From Rugosimonospora africana (GTDB taxonomy: Bacteria; Actinomycetota; Actinomycetes; Mycobacteriales; Micromonosporaceae), in contig NZ_BONZ01000076.1 of NCBI RefSeq assembly GCF_016862975.1, positions 52,020 through 116,019 on the forward strand: 64,000 bases of DNA, in the 5' to 3' direction. The notes below the pieces were generated by a model. That model did not search any database and was not told the origin of the DNA. It saw nothing but the letters and a program-made list of their open reading frames with translations. Of the stretch, positions 25,134 through 34,170 are shown one piece after another (within the stretch, counting starts at the first letter, position 1; the number at the start of each line of letters is the position of its first letter). The translations under genes were made by a program, and so were the position numbers.

Positions 25134-25730
25134 TCAGGACGGCAGGGGGTCCAGCAGGTACCGCCGGATCGTCGGCGCCAGGGACGCGACCACCGCCTCC
25201 GGGGCGGCGCTGGCCAGCGGCTCCAGCTTCAGCACGTACCTGATCATCGCCATGCCGATCATCTGGGACGCGATCAGCGACCCGCGCATCGGCGCCTCCG
25301 CCGGTTCCAGGTCGAGCTGGTTGAGCACCCGGCGCAGGATCTGCGTGGTCAGGAACTCGCGCACGATCCGGGCGGACCAGTCGTGCTGCAGCGCGCTGCG
25401 GACCAGAGCCACCGCGGCCGACCCGAGGACCGGGTCGTCCCACAGGCGCACGAAGGTGCCCACCAGCCGCTCGGGCACCTGCTCGATGCCGCCCTCGAGT
25501 ACGTGCGGGAACAGGGTGCCCGGGTCGATCGGCGCCCCGACCGTCGCCAGGAACAGTTGCTCCTTGGTGCCGAAGTAGTGATGGACCAGCGCCGGATCGA
25601 CTCCGGCGCTGGTCGCTATCTGACGGATCGACGCCTGGTCGAAGCCGCGGTCGGCGAACGCCTCCCGAGCCGCGCGCAGGATCGCCTCCCGAGTGTCCTG
25701 CTTACCGGGCCGCCGGCCGGTACGTGCCAC
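25134..25730 (-). CDS. TetR-family transcriptional regulator
   Basis: 198 residues. The N-terminal helix-turn-helix (TREAILRAAREAFADRGFDQASIRQIATSAGVDPALVHHYFGTKEQLF) is canonical TetR; the ligand-binding domain is helical and includes a cluster typical of TetR_C_33-like members (LTTQILRRVL). GTG 25730 is preceded by GAGGAGA. The gene is the last of a three-gene minus-strand operon after an ABC ATPase and its permease, so it probably represses that transporter. A palindrome at the operon promoter is a good candidate operator. Confidence 0.92.
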   Translation of the reverse strand: MARTGRRPGKQDTREAILRAAREAFADRGFDQASIRQIATSAGVDPALVHHYFGTKEQLFLATVGAPIDPGTLFPHVLEGGIEQVPERLVGTFVRLWDDPVLGSAAVALVRSALQHDWSARIVREFLTTQILRRVLNQLDLEPAEAPMRGSLIASQMIGMAMIRYVLKLEPLASAAPEAVVASLAPTIRRYLLDPLPS

Positions 25731-25768
25731 CTGCTCGTTTCTCCTCTTCCGTCGCGCCCGCCCGTCGG

Positions 25769-26505
25769 TCAACCCGTCCGGCGGCGCAGGGTCGCCGCGG
25801 CCAGGCCGAGCGCCAGGACAGCCGCTCCCACCACGACGCACAGGTCCCGCCACATCAGACCGGTCGGATCGGGGTGCCCGCCGACCTCCTGCAACCCTTG
25901 TACCGCATAGGTCAGTGGCATCACCGTGGACAGTGCGTGGAGCCAGCCTGCCATCTGATCCCGGGCGACGAACAACCCGCACAGGAAAACCTGCGGAAAC
26001 GCCACCAGCGGCATGAACTGCACCGCCTGAAACTCACTGGCGGCGAACGCGCTGAAGAACAGGCCGAGCGCCATGCCCAGGATCGCGTCGGCGACCGCGA
26101 TCACGATCACCAGCCCCGGGCTGCCCGCGGTGTGCATGTCGAAGGCCCAGTAAGCCAGGGCCGTGGCCGCGGCGGCCTGGACCGCGGCCAGCAGGCCGAA
26201 CGCGATGCCGTACCCGAAGAGCAGGTCCAGCTTGTGCAGTGGAGTGGTCAGCAGCCGTTCCAGAGTGCCGCTGGTGCGCTCGCGCAGCATCGCGATGCTG
26301 GTGATCAGGAACATCAGCACGAACGGGAACACGCACAGCATGACCAGACCGATCCGGTCGAACGTCCCCGGGGAGTTCTGGAACAGGTAGTAGACCAGGG
26401 TCAACAGGACCAGCGGCAGCGCGATGACCATGACGATGGTCCGCCGGTCGTGGGTGAGCTGCCGCAGCACCCGGGCCGTCGTACTGAACAGGATCGTCGC
26501 CGACA

Positions 26506-26509
<4 letters not shown>
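25769..26509 (-). CDS. ABC-2 type transporter permease
   Basis: 246 residues with six hydrophobic segments, beginning after RVLRQLTHDRRTIVMVIALP. The loop LRERTSGTLERLLTTPL is the characteristic ABC-2 membrane motif of drug and polysaccharide exporters (DrrB/NodJ type), and VFLCGLFVARDQMAGWLHALSTVMPLTYAV-like sequence near residue 170 is also typical. The GTG start overlaps the ATPase stop (GTGA). With the ATPase and the TetR regulator it forms a compact efflux locus. Substrate unknown. Confidence 0.92.
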
Positions 26510-27231
<722 letters not shown>

Positions 27232-27254
27232 GATCTCCTCCCCTATTTCATCAC

Positions 27255-27270
27255 GCGTTGAACTCAACGC
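27255..27270 (-). promoter_or_regulatory. Palindrome overlapping the ABC operon promoter, candidate TetR operator
   Basis: GCGTTGA and TCAACGC form a perfect 7-2-7 inverted repeat. On the minus strand a TAGCGT hexamer overlaps its edge, 24-40 bp upstream of the ATPase ATG. The TetR gene is the third gene of the same operon, so autoregulation is expected. Confidence 0.55.
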
Positions 27271-27306
27271 TAGGTGAAATCTTGAACCTGGGCAAGCGTG
27301 GTTCTC

Positions 27307-27337
27307 TTGACTTCGAGCGCACTCGAAGGGGAAGGCT
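27307..27337 (+). promoter_or_regulatory. MerR-type promoter with dyad between -35 and -10
   Basis: TTGACT at 27307-27312 is followed by the perfect dyad CTTCGAG-CGCA-CTCGAAG (27311-27328). A -10-like AAGGCT at 27332-27337 gives a long 19-bp spacer and ends seven bases before the MerR ATG. Long spacers with a central dyad are the hallmark of MerR-controlled promoters, so the gene probably regulates itself. Confidence 0.65.
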
Positions 27338-27344
27338 GGTTGAC

Positions 27345-27719
27345 ATGAATCGCGGGCTGACAGTGGGCGAGGCGGCGGCCAAGGTTGGACTCTCCACGCA
27401 CACGCTGCGCTGGTACGAGCAGGAGGGTCTGGTCGAGCCGGTGAACCGGGACGGCGCCGGGCGGCGCCGGTACGAGAGCGGCGACCTGAACTGGCTGATT
27501 CTGCTGACCCGGTTGCGGACCACCGGGATGTCGGTGCGGGACATGCGCCGGTACGCCGAGCTGGCCCGGTTGGGGCCGCAGACGGTGTCCGAGCGGCGGC
27601 GGCTGTTCGAGGAGCACAAGGAACGGGTCCTGGAGCGCATCGCCGACCTGCAACGCGACCTGGAAGCGATCAACGTGAAGATCGAGATCTACCGGCAGAT
27701 GGAGCAAGACCAGCGATGA
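27345..27719 (+). CDS. MerR-family transcriptional regulator
   Basis: 124 residues. The N-terminal winged helix reads LTVGEAAAKVGLSTHTLRWYEQEGLVEPV with the second wing GRRRYESGDLNWL, the core MerR_1 pattern. A long coiled-coil dimerisation helix follows (RRRLFEEHKERVLERIADLQRDLEAINVKIEIYRQM). There is no metal-binding Cys cluster and no large effector domain, so it resembles the MerR regulators that sit by aldo/keto reductase or dehydrogenase genes, although no such gene is adjacent. The ATG at 27345 is chosen because the promoter dyad lies upstream of it. Confidence 0.92.
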   Translation: MNRGLTVGEAAAKVGLSTHTLRWYEQEGLVEPVNRDGAGRRRYESGDLNWLILLTRLRTTGMSVRDMRRYAELARLGPQTVSERRRLFEEHKERVLERIADLQRDLEAINVKIEIYRQMEQDQR

Positions 27720-27807
27720 GGCAACGGCGTCCGGGAACGCCTGGCCGCTGACCCGGGCCGGAGCTCGGTACAACGACGCTTCCCCGCAGTTCGTCAACCA
27801 CTAACCG

Positions 27808-27827
27808 CGTACCACGCGCGTGGTACG
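27808..27827 (+). promoter_or_regulatory. Perfect 20-bp palindrome over the -10 of the toxin-antitoxin-like pair
   Basis: CGTACCACGCGCGTGGTACG is a perfect palindrome. It overlaps TACGGT (27824-27829), which ends seven bases before the first GTG of the two-gene unit. The second gene encodes a probable ribbon-helix-helix protein, so this is a strong candidate autoregulatory operator. Confidence 0.65.
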
Positions 27828-27836
27828 GTGAGTCAC

Positions 27837-28130
27837 GTGGAGGAGCGCTACAGCTTCACGACCGACGGCCTGCACAACCTGGCGGTCTATGGGGTGAGCC
27901 CGATGCACGCGTGGTCCGCGTTGACCGCGTTGCGCCGGGTCATTCGCCATCTCGGCGACGAGTTGGACGAGACCGACGTCAAGGTGGTGTTCGCGCAGAC
28001 CGACGGCGGGTATCTGGTGGTGTTCCTCGCGGAGTCCGACCGCGACGACAACGACTGGGACATCATCGCGGCGCGGCACATGTGGCCGGACGAGGTGGCC
28101 ATGTTCGAAAAGGTCGCTGCAGGGGGTTAG
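27837..28130 (+). CDS. Putative BrnT-like toxin of a small toxin-antitoxin pair
   Basis: 97 residues. Not confidently assigned. Features that recall BrnT/DUF497 toxins are its size, a beta-rich middle (VKVVFAQTDGGYLVVFLAE) and the C-terminal pattern DIIAARHMWPDEVAMFEK, comparable to the IISAR...E...YE end of BrnT. Gene order toxin then antitoxin also fits BrnTA. GTG 27837 is chosen because TACGGT lies seven bases upstream and no ribosome-binding site exists. The downstream gene starts two bases after its stop. It could instead be an unrelated small regulatory partner. Confidence 0.6.
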   Translation: MEERYSFTTDGLHNLAVYGVSPMHAWSALTALRRVIRHLGDELDETDVKVVFAQTDGGYLVVFLAESDRDDNDWDIIAARHMWPDEVAMFEKVAAGG

Positions 28131-28132
28131 TC

Positions 28133-28441
28133 ATGAAGCGGGACAAGCAAATCAACGAGGCGATCGGCGGCAGCCTCAGCGACGTGCTCGCCAGCGGTGC
28201 CGACGCGTCACTGTCCACCCCGGACACCGCCGCGCCCATGGTCAGCCGGTCGCTGCGAATGCCACTGGACACGTACGAACGGCTCCAGGTGGCCGCGGCG
28301 GCCCGCAACGTACCGATCACCACGCTGATGCGGGACTTCATCGAGGCGGGGCTGGCGGAGCTGGACGACACCGCGACGGTACCGCTGGCCGACGTCCGCC
28401 GCGCACTGGCCGCGCTGGCGAGTCACAACCGGGCGGCGTGA
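28133..28441 (+). CDS. Putative ribbon-helix-helix antitoxin/regulator
   Basis: 102 residues. The middle part VSRSLRMPLDTYERLQVAAAARNVPITTLMRDFIEAGLAEL has the strand-helix-helix layout of CopG/Arc DNA-binding proteins (short basic strand, then two helices). The N-terminal 40 residues are low in hydrophobics and could wrap a partner, as antitoxins do. The ATG is two bases after the stop of the toxin-like gene, with GGGGG upstream, so the two are translated together. The 20-bp palindrome at the promoter is a suitable operator. A role as a simple regulator without a toxin cannot be ruled out. Confidence 0.75.
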   Translation: MKRDKQINEAIGGSLSDVLASGADASLSTPDTAAPMVSRSLRMPLDTYERLQVAAAARNVPITTLMRDFIEAGLAELDDTATVPLADVRRALAALASHNRAA

Positions 28442-28458
28442 CGCCCTGAACGACGAGA

Positions 28459-28487
28459 GCGGCCGGGGGCTTCCCACTCCCGGCCGC
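28459..28487 (+). terminator. GC-rich hairpin after the antitoxin-like gene
   Basis: GCGGCCGGG (28459-28467) pairs with CCCGGCCGC (28479-28487) around an 11-nt loop. No T-run follows, as is usual in actinobacteria. It lies 18 bp after the stop. Confidence 0.6.
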
Positions 28488-28500
28488 ACTCGCGTCTTCT

Positions 28501-28547
28501 GACCGGTCCGGGTCGGCGTGGCTGGCGCCAGGCGACCCGGACCGGTC
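28501..28547 (-). terminator. Long hairpin between convergent genes
   Basis: A perfect 15-bp stem is formed by 28501-28515 (GACCGGTCCGGGTCG) and 28533-28547, with a small inner palindrome CTGGCGCCAG in the loop. It lies four bases beyond the stop of the acidic protein gene and probably terminates both strands. Confidence 0.7.
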
Positions 28548-28550
28548 GCT

Positions 28551-31232
28551 TTACAGCGCCAGAATCCGCTCCAGGAAGTCCCGGTACCTGCGAAGCGCGA
28601 TGCGCAGTGCCTCGGTGTCCGGGTTGTCGGAGTGCTGCCGCGGGTCGAGGTCCAGTTGCTCGGCGAGCAGAGCCTCGGCAAGGCCCCGTACCGCCTCGGT
28701 CACGAGCGACTGAGCCTCCGCTACCGCCTCGACCGGGTCGTCCACGAACCGCGCCTGGACCTCCCTGAGGTGCTGGCGGAAGTCGGCCACGGTATCCGGA
28801 CTCCAGACCGCGATGTTCGTCTGGGGTATGTCGCCGGGGCGCAGCGGAGCAACCTCGGCGACGAGGACGCTCACCTGCTCCGGTTCGGCGAACTCGTCCC
28901 CGGCGGGCTCGATGTCGGGACCGCCGGCGTCCTCGACGGCCACGAACGTGGTGGCCGTGTCGTCCGGCTCGTCTTCGCCGGCCAGGTCGGATTCGTCACT
29001 CCCGACGGAGGCACCCTCGGCCGGGTCTGCCTCGTCGACGAGCAGGCCCACGGCCTCCGGTTCGGCCGCGAACGGTTCGGCGGCGGACGGTTCGGCGGCA
29101 GATGCCGCGATTTCCTCGGCCTCGGCCACGACTTCCTGGGGGTCGACTCCGCCGAGATGGTCGTCGGTCAATGCATCCTCGCTCTGCGTACTGTCGGGTT
29201 CGTCGCCCGCCGCCGCCACCGGTTCGTCGGCGGCCTCGGCTGCGACCGGCTCCTGTGCCGCGTCGTCGGCTGCCGGCTCGTTGACCTCCGGCTCGTCGGC
29301 GGCCTCGGCGTCGGCCTCCTCGATGGCTGTCGGCTCGTCGGCGGTGTCGGCCTCCACGATGGCTGCCGGGTTCTCGGCGGTGTCGGCGTCGGTCTCGGAC
29401 TGCTCGACGGCCTCGGGCTCCGTGGCAACGTCGGCGTCGGCCACGGGCTCGGCAGCGGTCTCGTCGTCGGTCGCCTCGGCCTCGGCCTGGACCTCGGCGG
29501 CCTCTTCGGCGTCTTCGGTTTCGGCTACTGGCTCGTCGGTTTCGGATTCGTCGGTGCTGGCGTCCTCGGCGTCGGCCACCGGCACGGCGATGGGCTCGTC
29601 GTCCGTCGTTTCGGTCGCGTCGGTTTCGGCCTCCGGTTCGTCGCTCTCGACAGCGGGCTCGTCAACGGCTTCGGGCTCGTCGGTCTCGGCCACCGGCTCG
29701 TCGCTGCTGTCGTCGGCGGCCTCTGCCTCCGGTTCCGTGACGGCCTCGGGTTCCTCGGCCTCGGCTCCGCTCTCGTCGGCCTCGGCGTCTGCCTCTGGCT
29801 CGACGTCTGCCTCTGGCTCGTCGTCGGCCTCGGAGTCGTCGCTGCCGTCGGCCGCTGCCACTTCAGCGAAAGGCTCGGCACCAGCTTCCGGCTCGCCAGC
29901 GGCCTCGACGTCGGTCTCATCGTCGGCTTCGGTTTCGGCGACCGTCTCGGATTCGGGGTCGGCCTCGGCCTCGCTCTCGGTCACGTCTGCCTCGGCGGCC
30001 GGTTCGTCGGCGGATTCCGACTCGATGTCGACGTCGTCGATCGCGTCGTCCTGCTCGCTCACGTCCGCCGCGACCGGTTCGACCAGCTGTTCTTCGCCCA
30101 GCGGGTCGTCCGCCCCGGATTCATCGGCGTCCGAACCGGCGGAGGCGAGTTCGTCGCCGCTGTCCGACTCGGAGTCCGCCGCTGCCGTCTCCGCATCGGA
30201 TTCGCCGTCGTCGGGTTCGTCGCTGGTGTCGTTGTCTTCGTCGTCGGCGTCGGCTTCGGGCTGTTCGGGGTCTGGCTCGTCGGCTGGTTCGTCGTCGGCG
30301 TCGGCTTCGGGTTCGTCGCTGGTGTCGTCGTCTTCGTCGTCGGCTTCGGCTTCCGGCTCCTCGGCCTCGTCGCCCTCCGGCTCTTCGGCCGGTTCGACCA
30401 CGGCCTCCGGCTCGTCATCGCCGGTCAAGTCCGCCGATGCTTCGGCGTCCGGTTCGGTCGCGGGCTCGGGGCTCGCGTACTCCGTCTCGGCCGCCGGTGT
30501 GAGGGCCGGATCGGCCTCGGCCACCGGCTCTTCGGCGAATCCGGCGCTCGACCCGGCGTCAGCCTCGGACTCGGTGGCGTCCCCTGCCTCCGGCTCGGTG
30601 ACAGTCGCGTCCTCGGCTACCGGCTCGGTGGCAGTCGAGTCGCCGGCCTCCGGCTCGGACGCAGACGCGTCCTCGGTCTCCGGCTGGGCAAGGGTCGCCG
30701 CCTCCGGCTCGGCTGAAATGGCGTCCTCGGTCTCTGGGGAGGCCGAGGACTCGGCCGAGAACTCCGGCTCGGCTGAGGTTTCGACTGCTGACTCGATTGC
30801 GTCGTCGGCTGGTTGGGCGGGGGCTTCTGCGGCGGACACTGCGGAAGTTTCGAAGTCTGTGAAGGATCCGGAGTCTGTGAAGGATTCCGCTTCGGCGGGG
30901 GATTCGGAGACCGTCACGTCTCCGTCAGTCCCGGCCTCTGTTCCGATCGCCGCCTCGGCGGTCGGCTCGGCTCCGGACTCGGCCGACACCTCCGAGTCGG
31001 TGCCCGCGTCCGGGTCCGTGCTGGCGTCCGGGTCGGCATCGGCGTCCGGCTCGGCCGGGGCGTCGGCCACCGCCTCGGGCTCGGCCGGGGCGTCGGCCTC
31101 CGGTGCCGGTACCCGGACCCGCGGGTACTCGGCGGTCATATCGTCTGCTGGCAGTCGGGGAGCGGGGATCGCCGCCGAATCCGATCCGGATGTTGGCGGC
31201 ACGTCGTCGGCACGTTCGATGTTCGCCTGCAT
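28551..31232 (-). CDS. Giant lysine-free acidic low-complexity protein with a C-terminal helical domain
   Basis: 893 residues. After a 40-residue leader, residues 41-797 are almost only Ala, Asp, Glu, Pro, Ser, Thr, Gly and Val and contain no Lys or Arg at all; I find no Lys or Cys in the whole protein. This must be intrinsically disordered with a very large negative charge. Residues about 806-893 are different: an ordered helical domain (VADFRQHLREVQARFVDDPVEAV, EALRIALRRYRDFLERIL) resembling a small domain that ends many otherwise unlike actinobacterial proteins (motif VQ.FVDDP, RYR.FL). No signal peptide. ATG 31232 has GGAG upstream. Function unknown. The regular codon repeats show expansion by slippage. 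Confidence 0.85.
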   Translation of the reverse strand: MQANIERADDVPPTSGSDSAAIPAPRLPADDMTAEYPRVRVPAPEADAPAEPEAVADAPAEPDADADPDASTDPDAGTDSEVSAESGAEPTAEAAIGTEAGTDGDVTVSESPAEAESFTDSGSFTDFETSAVSAAEAPAQPADDAIESAVETSAEPEFSAESSASPETEDAISAEPEAATLAQPETEDASASEPEAGDSTATEPVAEDATVTEPEAGDATESEADAGSSAGFAEEPVAEADPALTPAAETEYASPEPATEPDAEASADLTGDDEPEAVVEPAEEPEGDEAEEPEAEADDEDDDTSDEPEADADDEPADEPDPEQPEADADDEDNDTSDEPDDGESDAETAAADSESDSGDELASAGSDADESGADDPLGEEQLVEPVAADVSEQDDAIDDVDIESESADEPAAEADVTESEAEADPESETVAETEADDETDVEAAGEPEAGAEPFAEVAAADGSDDSEADDEPEADVEPEADAEADESGAEAEEPEAVTEPEAEAADDSSDEPVAETDEPEAVDEPAVESDEPEAETDATETTDDEPIAVPVADAEDASTDESETDEPVAETEDAEEAAEVQAEAEATDDETAAEPVADADVATEPEAVEQSETDADTAENPAAIVEADTADEPTAIEEADAEAADEPEVNEPAADDAAQEPVAAEAADEPVAAAGDEPDSTQSEDALTDDHLGGVDPQEVVAEAEEIAASAAEPSAAEPFAAEPEAVGLLVDEADPAEGASVGSDESDLAGEDEPDDTATTFVAVEDAGGPDIEPAGDEFAEPEQVSVLVAEVAPLRPGDIPQTNIAVWSPDTVADFRQHLREVQARFVDDPVEAVAEAQSLVTEAVRGLAEALLAEQLDLDPRQHSDNPDTEALRIALRRYRDFLERILAL

Positions 31233-31598
31233 GGCAATTCTCCGTCCGCATCTGTCTGGCGGCACGAGCGCCAGACTCTGGTCCGCTCGCGTCAGCGCGG
31301 ACTCGCGGCAAAGCCACGCACCCTCCTGCCAAGGCGCACGCGGGTACGCCAATCGGGCCGCGGCGGGGTGCGAAGCGGCAATAAGCCGCCCCAGATGTCC
31401 GCTCTGGTGACGGAGGCCCGAAGAGTGCAGGGGAATGTGCGATCGCCGGGAATCAGCGGCGGCGCAGTCATACGGTACTACCGCGAGTCGAGCAGCACAG
31501 CCCCCGAAACCGGCCGAGCTGAGAGGGATGATCGTGGGGTCGCCGATGGATGTGGGACACCTTGGCAACGGCCCCGGTGAGTAGGGAACAATCGGGCA
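31233..31598. other. Divergent intergenic region (366 bp) with one hairpin
   Basis: No gene is visible between the acidic-protein gene and hisI. A perfect 8-bp stem with 7-nt loop, GTCTGGCG (31254-31261) and CGCCAGAC (31269-31276), lies in the probable 5' leader of the acidic-protein mRNA. Near hisI a weak -10 (AACAAT at 31587-31592) ends six bases before the GTG. Confidence 0.5.
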
Positions 31599-31952
31599 GT
31601 GGTCCCTGCTCTTGCTCCCGAAGTCGCCGCTCGGCTGCGCCGCGATCCGGCCGGCCTGGTCGCCGCGATCGTCCAGCAGCACGACACGGGCGAGGTGCTG
31701 ATGCTCGCCTGGATGGACGAGGAGGCGCTGCGCCGCACCGTGACGACCGGCCGGGCCACCTACTGGTCGCGCAGCCGTAGGGAGTACTGGGTGAAAGGCG
31801 CGACGTCCGGGCACCATCAGTATGTGCGCTCGGTGGCGCTGGACTGCGACGGGGACGCGCTGCTGGTGAAGGTGGAGCAGGTCGGCGCGGCCTGCCACAC
31901 CGGCACCCGCACCTGCTTCACCGATGTGATCTTTGAGGAGAAGGACCAGTGA
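31599..31952 (+). CDS. hisI: Phosphoribosyl-AMP cyclohydrolase
   Basis: 117 residues, a monofunctional HisI without the HisE pyrophosphohydrolase domain. It opens the adenine ring of PR-AMP to ProFAR, the PriA substrate. The zinc and magnesium sites are visible in [13 protein letters not shown] and in CHTGTRTCF, and [20 protein letters not shown] is the core family motif. It is separated from the main his operon by 25 kb and is instead first in the trp cluster; its TGA overlaps the trpE GTG. The GTG at 31599 probably starts a leaderless message. Confidence 0.96.
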   Translation: MVPALAPEVAARLRRDPAGLVAAIVQQHDTGEVLMLAWMDEEALRRTVTTGRATYWSRSRREYWVKGATSGHHQYVRSVALDCDGDALLVKVEQVGAACHTGTRTCFTDVIFEEKDQ

Positions 31953-33475
31953 CCACCGGCGTCGTGACCCCCGATGAGGGGACATTCCGCGCACTGGCCC
32001 GCGACCACCGGGTGATCCCGGTCACCCGCCGGCTGCTCGCCGATGGCGAGACTCCGGTCGGTGTGTACCGGAAGCTGGCCGGCGGCCCGGGCAGCTTCCT
32101 GCTGGAGTCGGCCGAGCAGTCGGCGGGCAGCACGGCGTGGTCGCGGTACTCGTTCATCGGGGTTCGCAGCGCCGCCACACTGACCGAACGTGACGGCCGG
32201 GCGCACTGGCTGGGCACTCCGCCGGACGGCGTGCCGGTCGACGGCGACCCGGTTGTGGCGCTGCGCGACACGGTCCGCGCGCTGGCCGGCTCGGGCACTC
32301 CGGTCACCGGCGAGGACCTGCCGCCGCTGACCGGTGGGTTGGTCGGCTACCTCGCCTACGACATCGTCCGCCGGTTCGAGCGACTTCCCGAGTTGGCCGA
32401 CAACGACCTGCAGGTGCCCGAGATGGGCATGCTGCTGGCCACCGACCTGGTGGTGCTCGATCACTTCACCGGATCCGCGCTGCTGGTCGCGAACGCGGTG
32501 CTGCCGACGGACACCGACGACGCCAAGGCGAGCGCGGCGTACCACCACGCGATCGGCCGGCTGGACGCGATGACGTCCGCGCTGTCCCGGCCGACGCCGC
32601 CGCTGGTGTCCACTGTGGACTTTCCGGCGGCGGGCCGGGTCGTCTCCCGTACCCCGGCGGGGTTGCACCCGAAGGCGGTCGAGACGGCCAAGGAGGCCAT
32701 CCGCGACGGCGAGTGCTTCCAGATCGTTGTGTCGCAACGGTTCGAGCGCGCGACGGACGCCGACCCGCTGGACATCTACCGGGTGCTGCGCACCACGAAC
32801 CCGAGCCCGTACATGTACCTCATCCGGTTCGACGGCTTCGATGTCGTCGGCTCGTCGCCGGAGGCGCACCTGAAGGTGACCGGGCGGCGGGCGATGCTGC
32901 ACCCGATCGCCGGCACCCGCTGGCGGGGCGCCACCCCGGAGGAGGACGCCCGGCTGGCCGAGGAGTTGCTGAGCGACCCCAAGGAGCGGGCCGAACACGT
33001 CATGCTCGTCGATCTCGGCCGCAACGACCTGGGCCGGGTGTGCCAGCCCGGCACCGTGCAGGTGCGGGAGTTCGCGACCATCGAGCGGTACAGCCACGTG
33101 ATGCACATCGTGTCCACCGTGGTCGGCGACCTGAACGACGACCGCACGGCGTTCGACGCGCTGGTTGCCACGTTCCCTGCGGGTACTCTCTCGGGGGCTC
33201 CGAAGGTCCGCGCCATGGAGATCATCGAGGAGCTGGAGCCGACCTGGCGCGGTCTGTACGGCGGGATCGTCGGCTACTTCGGCTTCGGTGGCGACCTGGA
33301 CACCGCGATCGCGATCCGCACCGCTCTGGTGCGTGACGGAGTCGCCTACGTCCAGGCCGGCGGGGGAGTGGTCGCCGACTCGGATCCGGCCGCTGAGGAG
33401 CAGGAGACCCGAAACAAGGCGGCCGCCGTACTGGCCGCTATCGCGGCCGCCGAGACACTGCGGCCAGCGCGATGA
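31949..33475 (+). CDS. trpE: Anthranilate synthase component I
   Basis: 508 residues. It makes anthranilate from chorismate with ammonia from a TrpG subunit, which is not encoded here. The chorismate-binding core shows [56 protein letters not shown] and [22 protein letters not shown]. The N-terminal feedback region contains [21 protein letters not shown], with the LLES motif that binds tryptophan, so feedback inhibition is expected. The GTG overlaps the hisI stop and GAGGAG lies upstream. It ends in a bridging mini-ORF. Confidence 0.96.
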   Translation: MTTGVVTPDEGTFRALARDHRVIPVTRRLLADGETPVGVYRKLAGGPGSFLLESAEQSAGSTAWSRYSFIGVRSAATLTERDGRAHWLGTPPDGVPVDGDPVVALRDTVRALAGSGTPVTGEDLPPLTGGLVGYLAYDIVRRFERLPELADNDLQVPEMGMLLATDLVVLDHFTGSALLVANAVLPTDTDDAKASAAYHHAIGRLDAMTSALSRPTPPLVSTVDFPAAGRVVSRTPAGLHPKAVETAKEAIRDGECFQIVVSQRFERATDADPLDIYRVLRTTNPSPYMYLIRFDGFDVVGSSPEAHLKVTGRRAMLHPIAGTRWRGATPEEDARLAEELLSDPKERAEHVMLVDLGRNDLGRVCQPGTVQVREFATIERYSHVMHIVSTVVGDLNDDRTAFDALVATFPAGTLSGAPKVRAMEIIEELEPTWRGLYGGIVGYFGFGGDLDTAIAIRTALVRDGVAYVQAGGGVVADSDPAAEEQETRNKAAAVLAAIAAAETLRPAR

Positions 33476-33525
33476 GCGGGGGTCGCGAGCGAATCATGAG
33501 ACAGACCGCGAGGGCAGCGCGATGA
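33472..33525 (+). other. 17-codon mini-ORF bridging trpE and the TIGR02234 gene
   Basis: ATG 33472 overlaps the trpE TGA (ATGA), and the mini-ORF TGA (33523-33525) overlaps the next ATG at 33522 (ATGA). It would encode [17 protein letters not shown]. The sequence around the trpE stop (from 33463) recurs 50 bp later (from 33513), so the mini-ORF appears to have been created by a local duplication that kept stop/start coupling intact. Confidence 0.45.
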
Positions 33526-34067
33526 ACGTGGGGCGGCGAGCGCTGGCCAGGGCGGTGCTGGGCTGTGCCCTGGGCGCCGCGCTGTCGCTGCTGGCCGCTA
33601 CCCGCACCTGGACAGTGGAGATCACCCGGCGGAGCGCCCCCTTCGCGGTCCTGCACACCCCGCGTACCGGATCATCGCTGGTGCCGTGGCTGACCGCGCT
33701 GGCGCTGGTCGCGCTCGCCGGCGCCGGCGCGTTGCTGGCCACCCGGGGCCGGTCCCGGTCGCTGGTCGGAGTGGTGCTGCTGCTGTCCGGGCTCGGCGTG
33801 CTGGCCGGCGGAGGGTACGGCCTGGCCACCGTCGCGCGGGTCACGGTGATCTGGCCGGTACTCGCGATGGTGGGCGCGCTGTTGATCGGGTACGGCGGCT
33901 GGGAGGCGACGTTCCGCAGCCGCTCCTGGCCGGCGATGGGCGGCCGGTACGAGCGCCCGCAGGCGCCCCGCACGCCGGCCGAGGACCAGCCGCAGCACAC
34001 CGGACCGTCGCGTTCCGACGTGGCGATGTGGGACGCGCTGGACCGGGGCGAGGACCCCACCCGGTGA
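33522..34067 (+). CDS. Trp operon-associated membrane protein (TIGR02234)
   Basis: 181 residues with four hydrophobic segments: [20 protein letters not shown], then after an extracellular loop with [46 protein letters not shown] and [21 protein letters not shown]. The C-terminal 45 residues are hydrophilic and cytoplasmic. Position between trpE and trpC and this topology are diagnostic for TIGR02234, a conserved actinobacterial trp-operon protein of unknown function; tryptophan transport or enzyme anchoring has been guessed but is unproven. Translation is coupled to trpE through the mini-ORF. Confidence 0.9.
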   Translation: MNVGRRALARAVLGCALGAALSLLAATRTWTVEITRRSAPFAVLHTPRTGSSLVPWLTALALVALAGAGALLATRGRSRSLVGVVLLLSGLGVLAGGGYGLATVARVTVIWPVLAMVGALLIGYGGWEATFRSRSWPAMGGRYERPQAPRTPAEDQPQHTGPSRSDVAMWDALDRGEDPTR

Positions 34068-34170
34068 TCGTGACCGATCATGGACTTAACTGCGGGGAAT
34101 GGGCATTATGCAGTAGTCCACCTGGTGAGGCATGCCATACCCCCGACACTTGGAGCCTGATGCCGCCCCC

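Noticed and set aside
28518..31410. Two very long plus-strand open frames opposite the acidic protein (732 and 865 codons)
   Set aside because: They are antisense shadows. Ser-rich and Gly/Val/Leu/Phe/Arg-rich repeats arise from reading GAC/GAG/GCC-type codons backwards, and only the minus frame has a start with ribosome-binding site and a normal C-terminal domain.
31233..31598. T-box or trp leader-peptide attenuator upstream of hisI-trpE
   Set aside because: No Trp-rich leader peptide, no T-box motif and no alternative terminator; the hisI start appears leaderless.
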